From assembly GCA_002381225.1 (NCBI GenBank), contig DFSS01000043.1, positions 60,013-117,820 of the forward strand: a stretch of 57,808 nt of DNA. The letters run 5' to 3'. Under the pieces are notes generated by a model. It was not told the origin of the DNA, did no database searches, and saw nothing but the letters and a program-made list of their open reading frames with translations. Every line of letters begins with the position of its first letter. The stretch's first letter is position 1. This document shows, in pieces, positions 25,756-33,542 of this stretch. The stretch is from Flavobacteriales bacterium UBA3431. Its GTDB lineage: Bacteria > Bacteroidota > Bacteroidia > Flavobacteriales > Schleiferiaceae. The translations under genes and the position numbers were made by a program.

Positions 25756-28191
25756 TTAGGCCTTCACACGCAAATCCTTGGCATCCTTGACCTTTTGCGG
25801 GGTTACGGCCAGTGAAATCACCTCGGCCATTTCCGTGACATAGTCGATTTTGAGGCCCTTCAAGTAGCGCGCGGGAATTTCATCGATGTCCTTTCGGTTG
25901 TCCGCACAGAGCAGAATGTTCGTGATACCCGAACGTTTCGCCGCCAAAATCTTTTCGCGAATCCCACCCACGGGCAGCACTTTGCCACGCAACGTTATCT
26001 CTCCGCTCAAGGCCAAGGCTTTTTTGACTTTGCGCTGCGTGAAAAGCGAAGTCAATGCTGTCAGCAAAGCGATTCCGGCAGAAGGTCCGTCCTTGGGAAT
26101 GGCGCCTTCGGGCACGTGGATGTGCACATCCCACTTGGTGAAGAGTTCGGGAGATAGTCCGTAGTTCGCGGCATTCGCTTTGAGGTAGGCCATGGCAATG
26201 GTGGCGGACTCCTTCATGACGTCCCCCAAATTCCCTGTGATGTTCAGCTTGCCTGCCCCGGGAGCGATGGTCGTTTCAATGAATAGGATATCGCCACCCA
26301 CCGGGGTCCAAGCCAGTCCCGTGACTACGCCGGCCACCTCGTTGCCTTGGTAGCGGTCGCGGTCAAAGCGGGGGGTACCCAACCAAGACTCCAACGTCTC
26401 CTGGGAGAGATCGACCGAAAAATCTTCGCCTTCCGCAGAAGCCAACGCCGCTTTTCGCGCCAACTTGGCCATAAGGCGGTCAAGGGTTCGCACGCCCGAC
26501 TCCCGGGTATGGCGATCGATGACGTAGGTCAGCTGAGGCTTTGAGAGGCTGAGGGCATCTTTGCCCAAACCGTGCTCCTCCAACTGCTTGGGAAGCAAGT
26601 ACTTCTTGGCAATTTGCTCCTTTTCCTCCACGGTGTAGCCATTGACTTCAATGAGCTCCATGCGGTCGCGCAAGGCGGGTTGTACGGCGGCGATGTTGTT
26701 GGCCGTGGCAATAAAGAGGACCTTGGAAAGGTCATAGCCCATCTCCAAGAAATTGTCGTAGAAGGTCTTGTTCTGTTCGGGATCCAACACTTCTAGCAAG
26801 GCGCTGGAGGGATCGCCCTGAAGACCCATGCCGAGTTTATCGATTTCGTCAAGGACGAAAACCGGGTTGGACGTGCCTGCCTTTTTCAAAAGCTGCAAGA
26901 TGCGGCCTGGCATGGCGCCAATGTATGTTTTGCGGTGGCCCCGAATTTCGGATTCGTCGCGGAGGCCGCCGAGGGACATGCGGACATATTCGCGTCCCAA
27001 CGCCTCGGCTACCGACTTGCCCAGCGAAGTTTTACCCACCCCGGGAGGCCCGTAGAGACAGAGAATGGGGCTCTTCATGTCGCCCTTGAGCTGCAAAACG
27101 GCCAAGTGCTCGAGCAAACGCTCCTTCACCTTTTCCAGACCAAAGTGATCCCGGTCCAAAATGCGACGCGCTTTGGGAAGTTTGATGGGCTCCGTGGAGA
27201 CCTTGTCCCAGGGCAAATCCAGCATGAGTTCCAGGTAATTTCGCTGGATGCCGTAGTCGGGTACTTGCGGATTCATCCGTTGAAGGCGTTGAAGCTCCTT
27301 CTTGAATTGCTCAGCGGCTTCGGTGGGCCAGGCCTTCTTCCCGGCGCGCTCGCGCATGGCTTCCAGCTCCGCCTCGTTGCTTACGCCGCCCAGTTCTTCT
27401 TGAATGGTCTTCATCTGCTGCTGCAGGAAGTACTCGCGTTGCTGCTGGTCAAATTCGGTTCGAACGCGGTTCGCTATGTCGTTTTTCACCTCGAGCAAAT
27501 GCTTCTCGTAGCTCAAATGCTTGAGCACCGCATTCGTGCGTTTCTTGAGGTCTTCTTCCTCCAAAATGGCTTGCTTCTTCTCCACATCCAGGCTCATGTT
27601 GCTGGCAATGAAGTGAATCAGGAAGGTGTCCGATTCAATGTTCTTCACGGCGATCTGTGCCTCCGTGGGGATGTTGGGCGAATCTTGGATGATGTCCAAG
27701 GCCATTTCCCGAATGTTCTGAATCAAGGCTCTGAATTCAGTGTCTTCGGGCAATTTTTCGTCCGAAAGGTATTCCACCTTGGCCCGCAAGTACGGTTCGG
27801 TGGCTGTTACTTCTAGGATGCGGAAGCGGCGCTTGCCCTGTAAAATGGCGGTAATGTTTCCATCAGGCATGCGGAAGGACTTCACCATTTGCACCAAAGT
27901 GCCTACCCCGTGCAGGTCCTCCGCTCCAGGTTCTTCTGTGTCTGGATTTTTCTGAGCAACTACCCCAAATAATTTTTTTCCTTTCTGGGCATCTTGCACC
28001 AGCTTGATGCTCTTGTCGCGGCCTGCCGTGATGGGCGAAACCACGCCCGGGAACTGCACCGTATTGCGCAATGGCAATAGGGCAATATCTTCCAGCAAAT
28101 CGCTTTCGGGGATGCTATTGTCTTCCTCGTTGGTAATGAGGGGAATGAAGTCGGTGTCCTCTGAGAGGAGTGAGAATGAAGGCCTTTCCAT
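25756..28191 (-). CDS. lon: Endopeptidase La (Lon protease)
   Basis: Cytosolic ATP-dependent serine protease that degrades misfolded and regulatory proteins. At 811 residues it has the full bacterial architecture: N-terminal substrate domain (LPLRNTVQFPGVVSPI near residue 38), AAA+ module with Walker A GPPGVGKTSLGKS near 380 and VFVLDEIDKLG, and the C-terminal protease domain with HIHVPEGAIPKDGPSAGIA near 690, whose serine is catalytic, followed by the catalytic lysine region. It starts 8 bases after the glmU-like gene and is followed by porQ after 9 bases, so it is co-transcribed with a T9SS gene. Confidence 0.97.
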   Translation of the reverse strand: MERPSFSLLSEDTDFIPLITNEEDNSIPESDLLEDIALLPLRNTVQFPGVVSPITAGRDKSIKLVQDAQKGKKLFGVVAQKNPDTEEPGAEDLHGVGTLVQMVKSFRMPDGNITAILQGKRRFRILEVTATEPYLRAKVEYLSDEKLPEDTEFRALIQNIREMALDIIQDSPNIPTEAQIAVKNIESDTFLIHFIASNMSLDVEKKQAILEEEDLKKRTNAVLKHLSYEKHLLEVKNDIANRVRTEFDQQQREYFLQQQMKTIQEELGGVSNEAELEAMRERAGKKAWPTEAAEQFKKELQRLQRMNPQVPDYGIQRNYLELMLDLPWDKVSTEPIKLPKARRILDRDHFGLEKVKERLLEHLAVLQLKGDMKSPILCLYGPPGVGKTSLGKSVAEALGREYVRMSLGGLRDESEIRGHRKTYIGAMPGRILQLLKKAGTSNPVFVLDEIDKLGMGLQGDPSSALLEVLDPEQNKTFYDNFLEMGYDLSKVLFIATANNIAAVQPALRDRMELIEVNGYTVEEKEQIAKKYLLPKQLEEHGLGKDALSLSKPQLTYVIDRHTRESGVRTLDRLMAKLARKAALASAEGEDFSVDLSQETLESWLGTPRFDRDRYQGNEVAGVVTGLAWTPVGGDILFIETTIAPGAGKLNITGNLGDVMKESATIAMAYLKANAANYGLSPELFTKWDVHIHVPEGAIPKDGPSAGIALLTALTSLFTQRKVKKALALSGEITLRGKVLPVGGIREKILAAKRSGITNILLCADNRKDIDEIPARYLKGLKIDYVTEMAEVISLAVTPQKVKDAKDLRVKA

Positions 28192-28199
28192 GGTGGGTT

Positions 28200-29354
28200 T
28201 TAGTCGGCAAGAGCCGTGCCACCCCGGAATTCTGCCGTTTGGTCAAAAATGGCTGACAAGATGTCCGATTCCACCGCATCCAAGGCGATACCGCGGCGTT
28301 CCATCACACGCGCGGCGGTGGCCAGCGCTTTGGGCAAGGTGTATTCTGTGGTGCCTTGCGGCCCACCCCAGGTGAAGTCCGCCACAAAATTGCGAGGAAA
28401 TCCCGCCCCGTAAATGTTGCAATTCACCCCTACGACGGTACCTGTATTGAACATTGTGTTGATGCCGCATTTGCTGTGGTCGCCCATGATGAGGCCACAA
28501 AACTGCATGCCTGTGCGCTCAAAACGCTTGCTTACGTAGGACCAGCGCTTGACCTCGTCGTAGTTGTTCTTCAAATTGGAGTTGTTGCTGTCCGCGCCTA
28601 TGTTGCACCATTGGCCCAGCACCGCATTGCCTAGGAAGCCGTCGTGGCCCTTGTTGCTGTAGCCCCAAATGACCGCGTTGTTCACCTCACCGCCCACTTT
28701 GGAATGGGGACCGACCGTGGTGGGGCCGTAGATTTTGGTGCCCAATTTGAGCTGGCTGTGTTCGCCCAGGGCCAAGCCCCCTCGAACAATGGAGCCCTCC
28801 ATGATTTCGGAATCGGCCGCCAAGTAAATGGGGCCCGTTGTAGCATTTAAAATGGAAGCCTCCACTTTGGCACCAGGCTCTAAGAAGATGCGATCGCCCA
28901 GAACCGTATTCGTTTCTGAAATAGGTTGAGACGGACGTCCAGCCGTGAGCAGGTCGAAGTCTGCCTCCATCTCCCGGCCATTCCAGGCGAATATCTGTTC
29001 GGGATACTGCAGAAGGTGGTATACCCCTGCGTAGGCAACGACTTCATCGCCGTTTCGGTGGGCAAGCCATTGGTCGCCCGCCAGGAGTGTTTGGCCGGGC
29101 TGCAAGGCCTGCACCGCAGCAAGCAAATCTGAAGAGGGTAGCAAGCCCCCACGCAGGTGCAGGTCACCCGGATGTTCCGGGAACTTGGCCTGCAGGTGGG
29201 GCTGGGTAGAAAAAGAAAAAGTGGTCGACGCCAACCGGCGGGACCACTTTTCAGCTATCGTGAGAATGCCAATACGCAAATCCGCCACTGGACGCGTCCA
29301 GGTGAGCGGCTTAAGCGTAGCAAATTCGGGTCCGTCGTGGAAAACCAAGTCCAT
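28200..29354 (-). CDS. Alternative GlmU-like sugar nucleotidyltransferase/acetyltransferase
   Basis: A 384-residue protein of the Bacteroidota alternative GlmU family, with an N-terminal nucleotidyltransferase-like part and a C-terminal left-handed beta-helix (repeats such as LGDRIFLEPGAKVEASILN, MEGSIVRGGLALGE, NAVIWGYSNKGHDGFLGN). The canonical LAAGxGTRM pyrophosphorylase loop is absent; the start instead reads around LKPLTWTRPVADLRIG. Family knowledge suggests it makes UDP-N-acetylglucosamine from GlcN-1-P in organisms lacking ordinary GlmU, but this is inference. It is 18 bases after rpmE2 and 8 bases before lon, an arrangement seen across Bacteroidota. Confidence 0.85.
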   Translation of the reverse strand: MDLVFHDGPEFATLKPLTWTRPVADLRIGILTIAEKWSRRLASTTFSFSTQPHLQAKFPEHPGDLHLRGGLLPSSDLLAAVQALQPGQTLLAGDQWLAHRNGDEVVAYAGVYHLLQYPEQIFAWNGREMEADFDLLTAGRPSQPISETNTVLGDRIFLEPGAKVEASILNATTGPIYLAADSEIMEGSIVRGGLALGEHSQLKLGTKIYGPTTVGPHSKVGGEVNNAVIWGYSNKGHDGFLGNAVLGQWCNIGADSNNSNLKNNYDEVKRWSYVSKRFERTGMQFCGLIMGDHSKCGINTMFNTGTVVGVNCNIYGAGFPRNFVADFTWGGPQGTTEYTLPKALATAARVMERRGIALDAVESDILSAIFDQTAEFRGGTALAD

Positions 29355-29372
29355 GACCCGAAGTTAGGCCAA

Positions 29373-29624
29373 TTACTTGGAGAACTTGGCGTAGCGGTTG
29401 CGGAACTTGTCCACGCGACCGGCTGTATCCAGCAATTTCTGCTTGCCCGTGTAGAAAGGGTGCGAGTAGGAAGACACTTCCATCTTCACCAAGGGGTATT
29501 CCTGGCCGTCCACTTCCAACATTTCTTTGGTCGGGGCGCAGCTGCGGATAAGTGTTACGTCGCCTGTGCTCATATCTTTGAAGGCACAAACGCGGTAGTT
29601 GTTGGGGTGAATTTCGTTTTTCAT
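29373..29624 (-). CDS. rpmE2: 50S ribosomal protein L31 type B
   Basis: An 83-residue ribosomal protein that helps link the subunits through the central protuberance. It is the zinc-free type B form: the two cysteines are not in CxxC pairs, and the C-terminus has the type B SSYSHPFYTGKQKLLDTAGRV block. The ATG at 29624 gives MKNEIHPNNYR, the expected family N-terminus; longer in-frame extensions run through the promoter. In organisms with both types, the zinc-free form replaces the zinc form under zinc limitation; a zinc-form copy is not visible here. It appears to head the five-gene operon to cmk. Confidence 0.95.
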   Translation of the reverse strand: MKNEIHPNNYRVCAFKDMSTGDVTLIRSCAPTKEMLEVDGQEYPLVKMEVSSYSHPFYTGKQKLLDTAGRVDKFRNRYAKFSK

Positions 29625-29676
29625 CGCTGATAATTTTAATACCGAGATTTGGCCCGGTTTCCGGTTTAGCGGGGCG

Positions 29677-29684
29677 CAAAGGTA
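29677..29684 (-). promoter_or_regulatory. -7 promoter element TACCTTTG for rpmE2 operon
   Basis: Exact reverse-strand TAnnTTTG match 52 bases before the rpmE2 ATG, leaving an approximately 45-base leader, in contrast to the near-leaderless genes in this window. No clear -33 element. Confidence 0.55.
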
Positions 29685-29693
29685 CAGAATGAA

Positions 29694-31190
29694 TTGAAAA
29701 CACATCGCATTTTTCTTTATGTGATTCTGAGCGCGTTACTCGGGCTCGGAATGCTGTCCGGATGCAAGCCCAACGAGATCGTGGCCACTCAGGGAGTCAC
29801 GCTGCATTTTTCTGCGGACACGGTCTATTTGGACACCGTTTTTTCCACGGTGGGCAGCTCAACCCGTACGGTCCGAATTATCAACCCGACCAACGAGGCC
29901 GTCCTGCTGAACCGAGTCGCCCTGGGCCGAGGAAGCGAAAGCCCCTTTCGCTTCAACATTGACGGACGCGAGGGGCCAGAGGTTCAGGACCTGATTCTAC
30001 CCGCCGGAGATAGCCTGTGGATTTTTGTCGAAGTGACGGCCCCCTCTGGAGGCATCGAAATGCTTCACACCGACTCGCTCGTCATCCGCAACCAGGGCAC
30101 AGTCCAGTCCATTGATTTAGTTTCCTTGGCGTGGGACGCTCACTTTCACTTCCCCACCAATACCCTCATCATTCCGCAGCCCGCTCCCTATGCGGATTTG
30201 CGCTTGCCCTATTCCATTCTTCCTGCGCAATCCACCTGGACGGATGACAAACCGCATGTGGTGTATGGCTATGTGGTGGTGGACAGCGGGGGGACTCTGG
30301 ATGTCCTTGCAGGTGCCCGCATTCATTTTCATGCCCAATCGGGGCTATGGATAGCCTCCGGCGGACAGGTGCAGTTTGACGAAGCTGACGTGGGGAGCTA
30401 CGCCCTCCCTATCCGCATCGAAGCCGACCGTTTAGAGCCTTTCTATGATGACATTGCGGGCCAATGGGGAGGACTATTGGGCGGCATTTTTGTCCAACGC
30501 GGGGCCGAACTTCACATGAACAACACGTGGATGAAAAATGGCAGCGTCGGCATTCGCTGTGATTCGGTGCCCGAAGGTGCGCCTGCCAACGTGGTCATCA
30601 AAAATTCTCTGTTCACCGACTTTAGCCGCGCCACCATTTACAGCGGGTTTGGGCATGTTCGACTCGAAAATAGTGTCATCGCCCACGCAGGGCTCTATGG
30701 ACTCTATGCGCTAGGTGGCCGTGTGTCCGCGGACCATTGCACATTTCACAATCAGTTCCCTGCCGCGCGCAGCACCCCCACGGTCGGATTGTTTAACCGC
30801 TATGACGACGGGACAGGAACCTACCGATACCGCGCCTTGAATGAGGCCCATTTTGGAAACTGCATCATCACCGGCACCCAGGAATCGGAAGTGGGATTTG
30901 GCTATGACGCCCAAGCCCCCTTTGAGTACTTTTTTGAAGGTTGTTTGCTCAAACTCAAAACAAACCCCATTCCGGCGACGTACAACGTGCAAGATGTCAA
31001 TTTCTTTGACCAATGCATCCTCAACGCGGCGCCGCAATTTATCCTGCCCGAATCTCGAAATTTTGCCCTTGACTCTGCGTCCGCCGCATTGGGAATAGGG
31101 CTTTCCGGTCCTGCCGGGCGGGTTCCCATGGACGCGATGGGTATGCTACGTCCGAGTTCCCCAGATGCCGGCGCATTGGAGCGGCTGTAA
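29694..31190 (+). CDS. Lipoprotein with right-handed beta-helix repeats
   Basis: A 498-residue predicted lipoprotein, probably anchored in a cell-envelope membrane. Translation seems to start at TTG (29694): the nearest ATG upstream (29689) is out of frame and reaches a stop after two codons, and an internal Met would lose the basic n-region. The signal peptide ends with lipobox LSGC at about residues 21-24. An N-terminal Ig-like region (FSADTVYLDTVFSTVGSSTRTVRI) is followed by a right-handed beta-helix (about residues 240-440; repeats around NSLFTDFSRATIYSG, NSVIAHAGLYGLYALGG, DHCTFHNQFPA). Homologues are widespread in Bacteroidota with unknown function; the fold suggests polysaccharide or surface binding. 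Convergent with the LuxC-like gene, 10 bases apart. Confidence 0.75.
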   Translation: MKTHRIFLYVILSALLGLGMLSGCKPNEIVATQGVTLHFSADTVYLDTVFSTVGSSTRTVRIINPTNEAVLLNRVALGRGSESPFRFNIDGREGPEVQDLILPAGDSLWIFVEVTAPSGGIEMLHTDSLVIRNQGTVQSIDLVSLAWDAHFHFPTNTLIIPQPAPYADLRLPYSILPAQSTWTDDKPHVVYGYVVVDSGGTLDVLAGARIHFHAQSGLWIASGGQVQFDEADVGSYALPIRIEADRLEPFYDDIAGQWGGLLGGIFVQRGAELHMNNTWMKNGSVGIRCDSVPEGAPANVVIKNSLFTDFSRATIYSGFGHVRLENSVIAHAGLYGLYALGGRVSADHCTFHNQFPAARSTPTVGLFNRYDDGTGTYRYRALNEAHFGNCIITGTQESEVGFGYDAQAPFEYFFEGCLLKLKTNPIPATYNVQDVNFFDQCILNAAPQFILPESRNFALDSASAALGIGLSGPAGRVPMDAMGMLRPSSPDAGALERL

Positions 31191-31200
31191 GCGGGGGGAT

Positions 31201-32187
31201 TTAGTTCAGATCGACGAGGAACTGGTAGGTGTCGACCTGATCGGCAAAGTCCCACAATTCGGGAGATTGTCCCGCGCCAAAGCCCGTGACCTGGTCCTTC
31301 CCGACCACCGTTTGAATTTCCGATTCCACCGCTTTCAGGCGCGCTTGAGCCTGGGTCAGATCCCCATAGCGCTGGTAGTGCAACACCCCTACGGGCGGCT
31401 TGAGGGCGGGATCTTCGCGAAGCAACACAAAGTGGTTCTCTAAAAAGGGTTCCCGGTTGAGCATAAAGAGCGCCCGATGGTAATCGTAGTTGCTCCCATA
31501 TTTGGCATGTTGGCCGAGCTCCCCCCAAGGCAGCCAACTCGCAAAGAGCCGTTGCACATCAAAGGTTTCCGGTAGGAGCAGGTGCGTGACACTGCGGCAG
31601 CCTCGACCAAAGTAGAGGAAGATGTCTTCCGCCAATCCCGCGAGATCTGCCTCGGTCTCCGACCCCGTCAAGAGGGCCACCGACGTTCGAGACCCTCGAA
31701 GCAGGTGCGGAATGTGCTGAAAGTAATGGGCAAAGTAGCGCATGGTATTGGTGCTCCCCGTGGCCAACAAGGCGTCAATGTGGAGCAGACGCTCGACCCG
31801 AACAAAGGAGGCTTGCGGGTCCAAGGACTGAAGGCATTCGACCACCGCAGGAAGCAATACATCGTCGTCCGAAGAAGGCTTGTAGTGAATGGTCCAGCCG
31901 GCGACATAGGCCATCAGGAGATCGTGCAGCCCGACGAGGGGCAAATTCCCCGCACATAGGATTCCAACCACCTTACCTCCTGCCTTCGGCGGACTGCCAT
32001 AGCGGCTCGCCCACATGGCCAGAGCCTCAGGTCGCAATGCATGCTGCCAAGTGCGCAAAGCCCGTTGAGCAAAGGCCGGGGTAAACCACGGATTCTTCGC
32101 CTTCACCTGCACCCACAATGCTTCGTCCGCATGCACGGCTTCAAGGGCTTTTGCGAGTTTTTCCAAGGTCTGTAAACGGCTATCCAT
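31201..32187 (-). CDS. LuxC-like acyl-CoA reductase
   Basis: A 328-residue member of the acyl-CoA reductase (LuxC) family, aldehyde dehydrogenase-fold enzymes that reduce acyl-CoA or acyl-phosphate to aldehyde with NADPH. Fold landmarks include GKVVGILCAGNLPLVGLHDLL near residue 70, a HYKPSSDDDVLLP stretch near 100, LATGSTNTMRYFAHYF near 135, and the catalytic Cys region DIFLYFGRGCRSVTHL near 190. No LuxD or LuxE partner is present, so the substrate is open. The ATG at 32187 gives MDSRLQTLEKLAKAL; upstream in-frame codons overlap the divergent gene. It sits divergent from a ferredoxin that could be its electron partner, but that is inference. This pairing recurs in Bacteroidota. Confidence 0.8.
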   Translation of the reverse strand: MDSRLQTLEKLAKALEAVHADEALWVQVKAKNPWFTPAFAQRALRTWQHALRPEALAMWASRYGSPPKAGGKVVGILCAGNLPLVGLHDLLMAYVAGWTIHYKPSSDDDVLLPAVVECLQSLDPQASFVRVERLLHIDALLATGSTNTMRYFAHYFQHIPHLLRGSRTSVALLTGSETEADLAGLAEDIFLYFGRGCRSVTHLLLPETFDVQRLFASWLPWGELGQHAKYGSNYDYHRALFMLNREPFLENHFVLLREDPALKPPVGVLHYQRYGDLTQAQARLKAVESEIQTVVGKDQVTGFGAGQSPELWDFADQVDTYQFLVDLN

Positions 32188-32198
32188 GAGTAGGTCTG

Positions 32199-32206
32199 TA
32201 TCTTTG
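32199..32206 (+). promoter_or_regulatory. -7 promoter element TATCTTTG for the ferredoxin gene
   Basis: Exact TAnnTTTG match 21 bases before the ferredoxin ATG at 32228. It lies only 2 bases from the opposing reverse element at 32209-32216. Confidence 0.55.
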
Positions 32207-32208
32207 TG

Positions 32209-32216
32209 CAAAAGTA
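32209..32216 (-). promoter_or_regulatory. -7 promoter element TACTTTTG for the acyl-CoA reductase
   Basis: Exact reverse-strand TAnnTTTG match 21 bases before the ATG at 32187, interlocked with the forward ferredoxin element. The two predicted start sites would overlap each other's -7 element. Confidence 0.55.
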
Positions 32217-32227
32217 ACGACCACCAC

Positions 32228-32578
32228 ATGGCCATCATCATCACCGACGAATGCATTAATTGCGGCGCTTGCGAGCCCGAATGTCCCAACAATGCCATTT
32301 ACGAAGGCGGCATGGAATGGCGCTTTGGCGACGGAACTGCCCTCCAAGGTTCACTCGTATCCACTTCAGGGATGGCTACCGAAGCGGACAAGGCACAGGA
32401 ACCCGTCAGCTTTGATTACTACTACATTGTCACGGACAAATGCACCGAATGCCAAGGATTCCATGCGGAACCCCAATGCGCGGAAGTATGTCCGGTCGAT
32501 TGCTGTGTTCCCGACGAAGACCACGTCGAAACGGAATCAGCCCTTCTCCAAAAAAAAGCATTCCTCCACGCGGAGTAG
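32228..32578 (+). CDS. YfhL-type 4Fe-4S dicluster ferredoxin
   Basis: A 116-residue ferredoxin with two [4Fe-4S] clusters. The first motif is CINCGACEPECP (Cys9, 12, 15, 19); the second is CTECQ then eight residues, C84 and C88-P, the long-loop motif typical of the YfhL/RdxA-like ferredoxins. Cys92 and Cys93 add to the C-terminal group. Residues 20-71 between the motifs are about 15-20 longer than in E. coli YfhL as I recall it. The ATG at 32228 gives MAIIITDECINCG, matching the family; in-frame codons upstream have no character. Divergent from the acyl-CoA reductase and 4 bases before the next lipoprotein gene. Confidence 0.92.
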   Translation: MAIIITDECINCGACEPECPNNAIYEGGMEWRFGDGTALQGSLVSTSGMATEADKAQEPVSFDYYYIVTDKCTECQGFHAEPQCAEVCPVDCCVPDEDHVETESALLQKKAFLHAE

Positions 32579-32582
32579 CGCA

Positions 32583-33455
32583 ATGCTTAGAGCCCTCGCG
32601 GTTGCCCTTTTACTCTCAGCTTGCACTGAAGCAACCGCGCGGGGCTTTTTTCCCACGGCATCCTCGCCCGATAGTACATGGTGGGCCGCCGTCCAAACCT
32701 GTCGATTCAGAGACGATAGCACGGCGGAACTTCGACTCGCTCATGGCCAGCGGCTCGATTCGCTCCTGACGGCCGCCTTGCGCCAGGACAACAATCCCCT
32801 TTCGGCCCTCCAATCTGCTCCGGAAGGTGTGTTGCGCGTGGTGTCGTCAGATAAAAAGGTCGTCGCCTACAGCTTTGCCGTCCCTCTGGCATCTGGAGAA
32901 TATGCGTTTTTTGGCCTGGTTCATGCGCAATTCGGCCCCATTACCACCTTGACGCCATTGACCCCTTGTCTCAGCTTCGATGCCTTCACGGATGGGGATG
33001 CGGACCATTGGCCCAGCGGGCTGATTTATTCGCTCCAAGCGACGACTTACCGCCGAACGACGCGCTACCATGCCCTGATGTTCCGACCTCATGCACAACA
33101 AGCCCAACAAAAGTGGGTCGAGCCGTGGGTCTTTGGACGCCCTCTGCGCGTCAGCGCGGCGAGCACCGAATGCCCGTCGCTCCCCCTCTACTTTGGTGCG
33201 CGGGTCTTTGCTGTGAAGGACTTCGCCGGTACGCATTTCAACAGCCCCCCAAAACGCCTTCTTTTGCGCTATGCCCCAGAGGTGTCCGCCTCGATGCGCT
33301 TCGGCAAATCAGGAAACGAAATTCTCGTCGATGAAGTCGCACCCATGCGGCATGGAAGTACGGGCGACTTTCGAACCTATGGGCCCACCCTCGCGGTGGA
33401 TCGCTTGTATTTTGACCGGGGCAAGTGGACCCTACAACCTGTTGAAAACCCATGA
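32583..33455 (+). CDS. Conserved hypothetical lipoprotein
   Basis: A 290-residue protein not recognised to family level. The first residues MLRALAVALLLSACTEA form a short signal peptide with lipobox LLSAC, so it is probably an envelope lipoprotein. The body has mixed beta-strand character (VVAYSFAVPLASGEYAFFGLVHAQ; RVFAVKDFAGTHFNSPPKRLLLRY) and no obvious enzymatic motif. It starts 4 bases after the ferredoxin stop and so is probably co-transcribed with it. The ATG at 32583 is chosen because it begins the signal peptide; in-frame codons upstream lie inside the ferredoxin gene. What it does is unknown. Confidence 0.72.
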   Translation: MLRALAVALLLSACTEATARGFFPTASSPDSTWWAAVQTCRFRDDSTAELRLAHGQRLDSLLTAALRQDNNPLSALQSAPEGVLRVVSSDKKVVAYSFAVPLASGEYAFFGLVHAQFGPITTLTPLTPCLSFDAFTDGDADHWPSGLIYSLQATTYRRTTRYHALMFRPHAQQAQQKWVEPWVFGRPLRVSAASTECPSLPLYFGARVFAVKDFAGTHFNSPPKRLLLRYAPEVSASMRFGKSGNEILVDEVAPMRHGSTGDFRTYGPTLAVDRLYFDRGKWTLQPVENP

Positions 33456-33472
33456 AAAAGGGGGCAAAATCA

Positions 33473-33504
33473 TTGGGCGCTCCCAAGGGCATTTGGTACC
33501 TTTG
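33473..33504 (+). promoter_or_regulatory. Promoter for serC operon (TACCTTTG with TTG at -33)
   Basis: TACCTTTG at 33497-33504 is an exact -7 element, and TTG at 33473-33475 lies 21 bases upstream, within the spacing known for Bacteroidota -33 boxes. The serC ATG is 38 bases further on. This is the best two-part promoter in the window. Confidence 0.6.
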
Positions 33505-33542
33505 ATGCGCTTGTATTTTCCTCCAAACGGAACAATCCTCCC

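Noticed and set aside
26935..27816. Forward frame of about 293 codons opposite lon
   Set aside because: It is antisense to highly conserved Lon sequence; long antisense frames are expected in GC-rich DNA and this one has no family character.
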